A stretch of DNA of 64,000 nucleotides from Coprococcus eutactus (lineage in GTDB: Bacteria; Bacillota; Clostridia; Lachnospirales; Lachnospiraceae). The stretch covers positions 2,745,001-2,809,000 of the forward strand of contig NZ_CP102278.1 of the NCBI RefSeq assembly GCF_025149915.1. Reading direction: 5' to 3'. Shown one piece after another: positions 57,203 to 64,000 of this stretch (position 1 is its first letter; each line of letters starts with the position of its first letter). The notes beneath the pieces were generated by a model, which did not search any database, had not been told where the DNA came from, and was given only the letters and a program-made list of their open reading frames with translations. The position numbers and the translations under genes are program-made.

Positions 57203-57313
57203 ATTGCTTACAATGAATTAATGTAAAAATATACAATACATTTTGTGCATTTTAACAGATAAGACCACCAATGGAACCAGGCCCCTCCACTATCTCTGCC
57301 TAAAATAGAAAAA

Positions 57314-57353
57314 ATCCACAGGTCGGCTGACATTTGCCAGATATCCTGTGGAT
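57314..57353 (-). terminator. Terminator of mgsA
   Basis: ATCCACAGG and CCTGTGGAT pair across 22 bases and are followed on the minus strand by TTTTTTCTATTTT, 27 bases after the mgsA stop. Confidence 0.85.
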
Positions 57354-57379
57354 CCTTAGACTTCATTATCACTATACAA

Positions 57380-57856
57380 TTATTTTCCCAGCGCATTCGC
57401 CCTGTTGTCGATATTCTTCTGGAAATTTATAACCTGATGATCATACGTCTCATCCATCAGCTTCGACTGAATCATAAAGTCCGCTGTGGCTTTGTTGTTC
57501 GCCATCGGTATGTCATATACCTGAGCGATACGGAGCAGAGCCTTCACATCCGGATCGTGTGGAGCTGCCGTGAGGGGATCAGAGAAGAAAACTACAAAAT
57601 CTATCCTTCCCTCGACAATCTTCGCACCAATCTGCTGGTCTCCTCCAAGCGGACCGCTGTTGTAACCCTTCACCTGAAGATTGGTTCTATCTGTTATCAT
57701 GCGGGCCGTTGTTCCCGTTCCGCACAGCTCATGCTGGCTCAATATGTCCCTATTGTCCTCGCACCACTTGATGAGCTCTTCCTTCTTCGCATCATGGGCG
57801 ATAAGAGCTATCCTCTTCCGCTTTGGTATGGTCATTGTGATGTAATCTGCACTCAT
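57380..57856 (-). CDS. mgsA: Methylglyoxal synthase
   Basis: 158 residues from the ATG at 57856 (GGAGG upstream). KRIALIAHDAKKEELIKWC, ELCGTGTTARMI, GPLGGDQQIGAKI and FFSDPLTAAPHDPDVKALLR with the catalytic Asp and His are all present. It turns dihydroxyacetone phosphate into methylglyoxal, a bypass that releases phosphate when glycolysis is blocked. It stands alone, with its own terminator. Confidence 0.95.
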   Translation of the reverse strand: MSADYITMTIPKRKRIALIAHDAKKEELIKWCEDNRDILSQHELCGTGTTARMITDRTNLQVKGYNSGPLGGDQQIGAKIVEGRIDFVVFFSDPLTAAPHDPDVKALLRIAQVYDIPMANNKATADFMIQSKLMDETYDHQVINFQKNIDNRANALGK

Positions 57857-58324
57857 ATTTGTACCTCCTATCACTGCAATTTTATCTGTTCTTCTTCAAT
57901 TCCAATACGTTCAATACGATTGATCAAGGCTGGCTTGTTTTTCTAAAAACGTCGCGTTCTTTCAGGCAACGGTCCTTCTACGTTCTACCTTTTGTAAGTG
58001 TTACCCTTACATCCTTACTCTACCCAATCTGCCCATTATTTTCAATACAAAACATAACAATACAGAAAATTTTTACTACATTATTACATTTGCAATTTTG
58101 CCTAACTTTCCTCTGTTTTTTCTCCCATCTGTGTGGTATTCTCTTATAGAATGCTTTATAATTTTAAGTATTATTTCTTATTTCATTATTTTGTTAAAAT
58201 GTTTCCGTCCCAGCCAGAGCAAGTTCATTCTATCACTTAGTTTTTGGGGCAGAACAATTTTTCATAAAGAGATACGCAGGCAATTCATGTGCCCGCTCAA
58301 TTATAGTTTAAGGAGATTAACAAA
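57857..58324. other. Intergenic region between divergent mgsA and DUF1846 genes
   Basis: 468 bases with no coding signal on either strand. It contains a short palindrome GTAAG-N7-CTTAC near 57994 and a good AAGGAG site just ahead of the DUF1846 start. I see no clear consensus promoter. Confidence 0.4.
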
Positions 58325-59797
58325 ATGAGAAAAATTGGCTTTGACAATGACAAATATCTGTCCATGCAGTCTGAGCATATCAGAGAGAGAATCGGACAGT
58401 TCGGGGACAAGCTGTATCTGGAATTTGGTGGAAAGCTGTTCGATGACTACCACGCATCCAGGGTCCTTCCGGGATTCGCACCGGACAGTAAGCTGCAGAT
58501 GCTTCTCCAGCTTGCAGATCAGGCTGAGATGATCATTTCCATCAATGCTGCCGACATAGAGCGCAACAAGATCAGACACGACCTCGGCATCACTTACGAT
58601 CAGGATGTTATCAGACTGATCGGCGTATACAAAGAAAAGGGATTATACGTCAGCAGCGTAGTCATCACAAGATACGCCGGCCAGTCTTCCGCAGATGTAT
58701 TCCAGAAGAAGCTTGAAGCAATAGGAATCAAGGTTTACCACCACTATTCAATCGATGGATACCCAAACAACATAGAGAAGATAGTCAGTGACGAAGGCTA
58801 CGGAAAGAACGATTATGTTGAGACCACAAGACCTCTCGTCATCGTTACAGCACCGGGACCTGGAAGTGGCAAGATGGCTACATGTCTCTCCCAGCTCTAC
58901 CACGAAAACAAACGTGGTGTGAAGGCGGGCTATGCGAAATTTGAGACATTCCCAATCTGGAATATACCTCTCAAGCACCCTGTCAACCTTGCTTACGAGG
59001 CAGCAACAGCCGACCTCAACGACGTGAACATGATCGATCCGTTCCATCTGGAGGCATACGGCGAGACTACCGTCAACTACAACCGTGATATAGAGATCTA
59101 TCCTGTTCTTGCGGCTATGTTCGAGGGAATCTACGGACACTGCCCATACAAGTCCCCTACAGATATGGGCGTCAACATGGCGGGAAACTGCATCGTTGAC
59201 GACGAGGCATGTCAAGAGGCTTCAAAGCAGGAGATCATCAGAAGATATTATCAGTCACTGAACAGATTTGTCAGAGACGAGGCAACAAAGGATGAGGTCT
59301 ACAAGCAGGAACTCATCATGAAGCAGGCAAAAATAACTGTGGATGACCGCGCTGTTGTCCCTGTAGCCAACAAACTTGCCGAGGAGACCGGTTCTGCCGC
59401 TGCAGCGCTTGAACTGCCAGACGGAACCATAGTTACAGGTTCTACCTCGGACCTTCTCGGACCTTCATCAGCTGTCCTCCTGAATGCCATCAAGATCCTT
59501 GGCGGCATAGACAAGAAGACACACCTGATCTCAAGGACATTTATCGAGCCTATACAGAAGCTCAAGACCCAGTACCTTGGAAGCAGGAATCCAAGACTCC
59601 ATACCGACGAGGTTCTCATAGCCCTTTCAATGTGTGCAGTATCAGATCCGAATGCAAAGCTTGCACTGCAGCAGCTGCCAAAGCTTTCAGGATGCCAGCT
59701 TCACACATCTGCCATACTGTCAGCGGTTGATATGAACACATTCAAGAAGCTTGGAATCGAGCTCACAAACGAAGCTGTGTATGAGGGAAGAATGTAG
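58325..59797 (+). CDS. DUF1846 protein
   Basis: 490 residues: RKIGFDNDKYLSMQSEHIRE, VVITRYAGQSSADVFQKKL, TAPGPGSGKMATCLSQLYHE (a P-loop-like turn) and a Rossmann-like C-terminal part. DUF1846 proteins are widespread in Firmicutes and soluble; a nucleotide- or sugar-related enzyme is suspected, but no reaction is established. AAGGAGATTAACAAA lies before the start. A strong terminator follows. Confidence 0.9.
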   Translation: MRKIGFDNDKYLSMQSEHIRERIGQFGDKLYLEFGGKLFDDYHASRVLPGFAPDSKLQMLLQLADQAEMIISINAADIERNKIRHDLGITYDQDVIRLIGVYKEKGLYVSSVVITRYAGQSSADVFQKKLEAIGIKVYHHYSIDGYPNNIEKIVSDEGYGKNDYVETTRPLVIVTAPGPGSGKMATCLSQLYHENKRGVKAGYAKFETFPIWNIPLKHPVNLAYEAATADLNDVNMIDPFHLEAYGETTVNYNRDIEIYPVLAAMFEGIYGHCPYKSPTDMGVNMAGNCIVDDEACQEASKQEIIRRYYQSLNRFVRDEATKDEVYKQELIMKQAKITVDDRAVVPVANKLAEETGSAAAALELPDGTIVTGSTSDLLGPSSAVLLNAIKILGGIDKKTHLISRTFIEPIQKLKTQYLGSRNPRLHTDEVLIALSMCAVSDPNAKLALQQLPKLSGCQLHTSAILSAVDMNTFKKLGIELTNEAVYEGRM

Positions 59798-59849
59798 CAA
59801 GCTAGTGGGTTCTCAAATATTAAGCGCATAAAATTTTCATCTTTTACAT

Positions 59850-59903
59850 AAAATCGGCAGAAAGATACAAGACATTTGAAAAATGTATCTTTCTGCCGAT
59901 TTT
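59850..59903 (+). terminator. Terminator of the DUF1846 gene
   Basis: A 20-bp perfect inverted repeat: AAAATCGGCAGAAAGATACA (59850-59869) with 59884-59903, followed by a T-rich tract. Confidence 0.9.
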
Positions 59904-59969
59904 TGGATTTTTATAGATAATTTTGTGGTCTTTTGAACGCCAATCTACTCTTTATATAAAAGCGTCGTG

Positions 59970-60650
59970 TTACCTCTTCTCCTTATACATCATAAGATGC
60001 GCCACAATAAGCAGTACACTTGATATCCATATCGACCTGAGTCCAAGGTGGAGTGTACACACGCCACCTGCCCCGGCACCGATTGCGAATATGATAATTA
60101 TTCCATAGTAGTGCATAGCCTTTCTGAGCGCCCCCGGCTCTTTATCTCTGAGATATACCGATAAACTTTCCGTTCCGCTTCGGAGATTTCCTATGCACAT
60201 CGTGCTGGCATATCCGTAGCCATTTACCTTTCTGAAGGTCTGAACCTGCATGGAGCAGGCAAATGACACAAGCATAGTGGCAAGCAGATTGAATCTCTCC
60301 GGTATGAACCCAACCGCAAACAATATCACGATCTCCACCAGAACAACTATCTGCCTCCAATGGATACGGGATGCATTCTTGTATCTGTGGCTTATCCGCT
60401 CCGCCACCAGAACTCCAAGCGCAAATGCTATTATTGGAAAAAGGTATCTCAGTGCAATCCTCAGATCTCCCATCATAAGATGCTGGCTCATAAGAACCAC
60501 ATTTCCGGTCTGGGCATTTGAGAATACTTCATCTCTGGCATTGTATGTATACGCATCCTGAAATCCGCCGGAAAGCGCAAGTATAGCACTTAAAAGGAAT
60601 GTCTCCGACGTCTGTCTGAGTTCACGGTTCTTTCTCTGCATGTCTTTCAT
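59970..60650 (-). CDS. DUF1275 (YoaK-like) membrane protein
   Basis: 226 residues with six predicted helices. LLSAILALSGGFQDAYTYNA, FSNAQTGNVVLMSQHLM and GYGYASTMCIGNLRSGTESL are the recognisable DUF1275 motifs. YoaK-type proteins are thought to be transporters of unknown substrate. AAAAGGATGAAAG precedes the start. It is probably transcribed alone. Confidence 0.85.
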   Translation of the reverse strand: MKDMQRKNRELRQTSETFLLSAILALSGGFQDAYTYNARDEVFSNAQTGNVVLMSQHLMMGDLRIALRYLFPIIAFALGVLVAERISHRYKNASRIHWRQIVVLVEIVILFAVGFIPERFNLLATMLVSFACSMQVQTFRKVNGYGYASTMCIGNLRSGTESLSVYLRDKEPGALRKAMHYYGIIIIFAIGAGAGGVCTLHLGLRSIWISSVLLIVAHLMMYKEKR

Positions 60651-60796
60651 CCTTTTCCCTGTCTGTTTTTTAATAAATGCATCCTCTTCCAGTTACAAAT
60701 ATACAACTGATGTTGTTTATCCATTTGATCAAGACGCATATATAATAATCTTCTCTATAAAATAGCACATTTTCTAAAATTTACAAGCATATAAAA

Positions 60797-60842
60797 AACT
60801 GGAACCTCCCCCCTTTTCACATATCAGGGACAGATTCCAGTT
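60797..60842 (-). terminator. Terminator of the Fn3 secreted protein gene
   Basis: AACTGGAA and TTCCAGTT pair and are followed on the minus strand by TTTTTATATGC, 45 bases after the stop at 60887. Confidence 0.75.
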
Positions 60843-60886
60843 CCTATAATTTTATAAAAATATACTATGTCATAATACGATTATGT

Positions 60887-62578
60887 TTAGTAAGCTGGCC
60901 ATAAATCCTTACGAATAACTTTTCCTCTCGGACTATATAAAACAGTACCGATTATCTTCCCATCACTGGCCAGTATATATCTCTTATAGTTGATCAGCTT
61001 ATCCTTTGAGTTATAAAAATAACATGTATTATATTTATCATTTATGGTAACCGACTTGCCTAGATACTTCATATTTGCATTGTACTGCTTGGAAATGTAC
61101 TTTGCTTTTTTCCCTTTTCTAACTTCACCTTGTATTGAACTCCCTACGATCTTTCCTTTTTTATTTCTTAATATACTATAGGTGTACGTGTCAACCTTTC
61201 CTGCAAGCTTACCAATCTTTGTCTGTATTTTTGTCCTCATGGTTACTCCAACAAAAGTCTTACCATTACATTTACTAAATGAAGCCACATCAAAATAGTA
61301 ATAATAATTCTGACTGTCATTAGGCAATTGCAGCTTATATTTATTTTTTGTAACCTTTATTGTTTTGTATAATTTGGACTTTCCACTACTATATTTTCTA
61401 TTTCTATATAATCTTATATAATAACCTGAGTTCTTAGGAACCTTACCAAATTCTATATTATAGTATCTTGAATAAACGTCATAGCTTGTGCCTTTTTGCT
61501 TAAGCTCATAGCACTCATCAAAGCCGTATTTAACCTTAGGTATTGTAGCCGTTTTTATAATATCAGATGCTTCCCCAACATATATTTTTGTTTTTGATGT
61601 CTGATAGTCAAAATTCTCAGTATAAGCCACAATTTTAAATGTATAGACAGTCGCTGGTGTCAATCCGCTTAAATAATAAAATATTCTACCCTTGCTCTTC
61701 TTTGAATTTGATGGGATATACTGTCTTGCATTTTTGAATTTTGTCCACTTACGTGTTGTTGCATTATAGACATATATTTTATATCCAGTAACTCCCTCAT
61801 CATACTTCCAGTTCAGCCTAACCGCGCTTTCATAATTTGATACAATTATATTTTTGTTATTTTTTTGCGTATCTCCTAAAGATATACCTGTAACTTTAGC
61901 AGGTCTCGTATATTCAAAATATGCTGAAGACTGCGCAGTTAAAACTGTCTTACCTGCATTTGTGCCATATGCCTTAACATAAAATTTATATTTTGTATTT
62001 GCACTTAACTTTCCAACTGTTGCCTTTCTCGTGGTACTGTTACATACTACATTCCACTTACCATTCTTATACATATACACTTCATACTTCTTTGTGCCCT
62101 TAACCTCGCTCCACTTGAGAGTGATACTGTTAGCAGTCTGTGTCGACACTATCTTGCTGATCTTGGCTTTTGAGATCTTGAAGTTCGCCTTATTTGTTCC
62201 CTTGTACTTGTCCTTGTACGTAATCTTCACTGTTGCCGTTCCCGGATAAGTGTTGTTCGCATACGTACATGCATAATCTGTTCCGTTCTTCAAAGTAACA
62301 CGCTTGCCTTTGACAGTTCCGATGATCTTCACTGTCGGCTTTTTTGCTGCGCCATCATACACATACGACGATGTACTCAGACTGACGCTAAAATTGCTGG
62401 CGTCTATCTGAGGATCTGTCGGTGATGCGTCCCCCGGTGTTGCCACATCTGCAGCAACCACCGCCTGGGCATCCTCTGCCGCATACGCCTTTACCTCACC
62501 GCCAAATCCGGTGAAACTGCCAATTGCCATAACTGCTGACAACGCAAGTGCCAGCATTCTTGTAGATGTTTTTCTCAT
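60887..62578 (-). CDS. Secreted fibronectin type III domain protein
   Basis: 563 residues from the ATG at 62578 (GGAGAGACAGAT upstream). A signal peptide (MRKTSTRMLALALSAVMAIG, cut near AYAAED) is followed by a YDG-type domain (SYVYDGAAKKPTVKIIGTVKG), two or more Fn3 domains (NSITLKWSEVKGTKKYEVYM, YKIYVYNATTRKWTKF) and a C-terminal region with NDKYNTCYFYNSKDKL repeats like beta-strand wrap or MORN-type repeats. It is probably a surface or extracellular adhesive protein. No sortase motif is seen. Confidence 0.82.
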   Translation of the reverse strand: MRKTSTRMLALALSAVMAIGSFTGFGGEVKAYAAEDAQAVVAADVATPGDASPTDPQIDASNFSVSLSTSSYVYDGAAKKPTVKIIGTVKGKRVTLKNGTDYACTYANNTYPGTATVKITYKDKYKGTNKANFKISKAKISKIVSTQTANSITLKWSEVKGTKKYEVYMYKNGKWNVVCNSTTRKATVGKLSANTKYKFYVKAYGTNAGKTVLTAQSSAYFEYTRPAKVTGISLGDTQKNNKNIIVSNYESAVRLNWKYDEGVTGYKIYVYNATTRKWTKFKNARQYIPSNSKKSKGRIFYYLSGLTPATVYTFKIVAYTENFDYQTSKTKIYVGEASDIIKTATIPKVKYGFDECYELKQKGTSYDVYSRYYNIEFGKVPKNSGYYIRLYRNRKYSSGKSKLYKTIKVTKNKYKLQLPNDSQNYYYYFDVASFSKCNGKTFVGVTMRTKIQTKIGKLAGKVDTYTYSILRNKKGKIVGSSIQGEVRKGKKAKYISKQYNANMKYLGKSVTINDKYNTCYFYNSKDKLINYKRYILASDGKIIGTVLYSPRGKVIRKDLWPAY

Positions 62579-62691
62579 ATCTGTCTCTCCTCTCTTAATA
62601 GATAACGTAACGTTTAACCATATACAAATTATACAACTTATTTTGGCAAATGTATACAAAATATTATCATTTACACTAACCTATTCTGCAT

Positions 62692-62745
62692 AAAAAAGAG
62701 ATCTGTCTTTCATCTGATTAAAGCTGAATAGCAGATCTCTTTTTT
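62692..62745 (-). terminator. Terminator of the alcohol dehydrogenase gene
   Basis: AAAAAAGAGATCTG and CAGATCTCTTTTTT pair perfectly (14 bp) about 18 bases after the stop at 62763, ahead of the Fn3 gene. Confidence 0.88.
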
Positions 62746-62762
62746 AATATGAAACTTTAATT

Positions 62763-63515
62763 CTACATCGCCTTCTTGTATATCTCAGCGATCTCCTCCT
62801 GTGTAAATACCACAGGGTTATTTGCTATGCTGGCTGCTGATACCTTCATGCAGTTCTCAGCCATCCAAGGAATATCCTTCTCCTCGATTCCGAGGTCTGA
62901 AAGCTTGACATCCAGATCAAGATTCTTCAGAAGAGTTCGGATCTTCGGTGCCAGATCATCCGCCGTGATACCACCAAATATTCTGGCGATTTTCGCAAAC
63001 TTGAAGTGATCTCCCTTGTAGGATGCCTCGATGATAACAGGTGTCAGAGCTGCAAGTCCCTTGCCGTGAACTATATCCTTAAGTCCGCTGGCCGGATGCT
63101 CCATTCCGTGAGCCAGTGTAACTCCGGCTGTGTTGATGACCATACCACCTATGGTGCTGGCCAGTGTTATCTTCTCCCAGCTCTCCTGGGTTCCTCTACC
63201 CTTATATACATCCACAAGATTGTGGGCGATAAGATCAATCGCATACAGTGCAAGCGCATCTGTAAATGGCTGCGAGATCTTTGATGTGTATGCCTCCATG
63301 CAGTGGCACAGTGCATCGAATCCAACCGCTGCTAACACGTGCTTTGGCATAGTCTTCATGCAGTCCGGATCCACGATGGATACCTTTGCCACGATGGCAT
63401 TGCATCTGAGCGACTTCTTGTCGCCATTTTCCGGATTGGTGAGAACTGCAAATCCATTTCCCTCTGAACCTGTTCCACAGGTTGTAGGAATAAGTACAAG
63501 CGGAAGTACCGTATC
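62763..63515 (-). pseudogene. Iron-containing alcohol dehydrogenase, 5' half missing
   Basis: The surviving frame covers VLPLVLIPTTCGTGSEGNGF, VGFDALCHCMEAYTSKISQP, GMVINTAGVTLAHGMEHPASG and the C-terminus FTQEEIAEIYKKAM: about 250 residues with the iron-binding Asp/His set and the GTGSE cofactor motif. The family is usually ~385 residues. The N-terminal NAD-binding part is gone; the frame stays open to about 63539 but similarity stops near 63515, where plus-strand PucR-like sequence begins. It is either a real deletion junction or a join in the assembly. Confidence 0.8.
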
Positions 63516-63520
63516 GCTGA

Positions 63521-64000
63521 CCCAAGCGAAAATACAACCTTAACCTGATATCCGGTGGAAAGGGAATAGAGAACATCGTAAGCTGGGTATACATATCAGA
63601 GGATATATCCACATCCACATTCTTGAACGGAGGGGAACCTGCGGACTTATTCTGAATACCGGCAGATATATATTTGAGGAGGACATGACCGATGAAATCG
63701 TCAGACTGTGCCACCGCTATTCATTTCCTCTTTTTACCATGCCATGGGATACAAGGATATTTGATATAACCCACGACTACTACAACAGGATATTTGAAGA
63801 CTCCAGGGATGATGGCAACATGACCGCAGCATTCCAGAATATCCTCATGGGGAATTCCCTGACCGACGAGCAGGCTGACACACTAAGAGGCTCCGGATTC
63901 AACAATGGCTGCTACAACGTTCTGTCCATCGATGCAGAAGCAACGGACGAGTTCATGTATGTTCTGCAGAAGGTCTGCAACAATACAGATCTTGTCTTTC
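63521..64000 (+). pseudogene. PucR-like regulator, 5' truncated and frameshifted
   Basis: The first frame (63521-63655) reads KYNLNLISGGKGIENIVSWV and YISEDISTSTFLNGGE, matching the PucR N-terminal pattern (...VxWVxxxE...FLxGGELxLxTG). After about 63646 another frame continues LILNTGRYIFEEDMTDEIV and FPLFTMPWDTRIFDITHDYY to the right edge. Skipping eight bases (CCTGCGGA) after GGGGAA restores one reading. No start codon precedes the first frame. PucR proteins usually regulate purine or amino-acid use. The gene continues past the window. Confidence 0.7.

Noticed and set aside
1..64000. CRISPR arrays, tRNA or rRNA genes
   Set aside because: No regularly spaced repeats of CRISPR size and no tRNA or rRNA signature were seen on reading both strands; a covariance search was not possible.

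Overview
The window looks like a chromosome segment of a low-to-moderate GC Firmicute, most likely a Lachnospiraceae-type Clostridium relative. The basis is the ribosomal/RNA polymerase gene set, strong AGGAGG ribosome-binding sites, TTGACA-N17-TATAAT promoters, Fn3-type secreted proteins and Clostridia-specific mobile elements. Species cannot be fixed from the sequence alone. No rRNA, tRNA or CRISPR array was recognised.

Layout. 0-2 kb: the start of an RpiR-like regulator (cut by the window edge) and an FAD oxidoreductase. 2.5-16.0 kb: a Tn4451-like integrative mobilizable element (IME1) that has split an XRE regulator gene in two. It carries a large serine recombinase, TnpW, damaged primase/VapE genes, a MOBQ-type relaxase pseudogene with an IncQ-like oriT, an excisionase-like protein, and a two-component system plus BceAB/MacB-type ABC transporter cargo. 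16.2-18.2 kb: decayed sequence with a structured ~98-bp repeat (second copy at 1.8 kb), a lipoprotein gene, gene remnants and a convergent toxin/antisense-RNA locus.

18.2-34.6 kb is an accretion of mobile DNA behind the 3' end of tuf. Two extra copies of the last 19 codons and terminator of a tuf gene (18193-18332 and 25311-25450) bracket a very AT-rich defence island: AlwI-type restriction endonuclease, double-domain adenine methylase, small XRE regulator, a broken AIPR gene and a second methylase. A second mobilizable element (IME2: tyrosine integrase, excisionase, MobV relaxase, RecA-like ATPase, TnpV, PadR/DUF2812 pair, XRE regulators and a second toxin/antisense locus) fills the space between the second copy and the intact tuf gene.

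34.6-49.4 kb is the housekeeping core, all on the minus strand: rplJ-rplL (with an L10 leader), rpoB-rpoC, a TetR regulator, rpsL, rpsG, fusA, tuf. Several consensus promoters and terminators are readable. 49.4-63.5 kb holds ordinary chromosomal genes: cell-wall amidase and GH25 lysozyme, an esterase-methyltransferase fusion, panD, a HAD phosphatase, a UPF0340 protein, GNAT, DUF4097, mgsA, DUF1846, DUF1275, an Fn3-domain secreted protein and a truncated iron alcohol dehydrogenase. That truncated gene is abutted at ~63.52 kb by a truncated, frameshifted PucR-like regulator.

The most interesting parts are the tuf-targeted tandem accretion with a cis-mobilizable restriction/abortive-infection island, and the two diverged par-like toxin/antisense loci. 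The toxin loci show compensatory changes in a shared bidirectional terminator. Several genes carry single-base disruptions, so real decay and sequencing/assembly error must be separated before calling them all pseudogenes.
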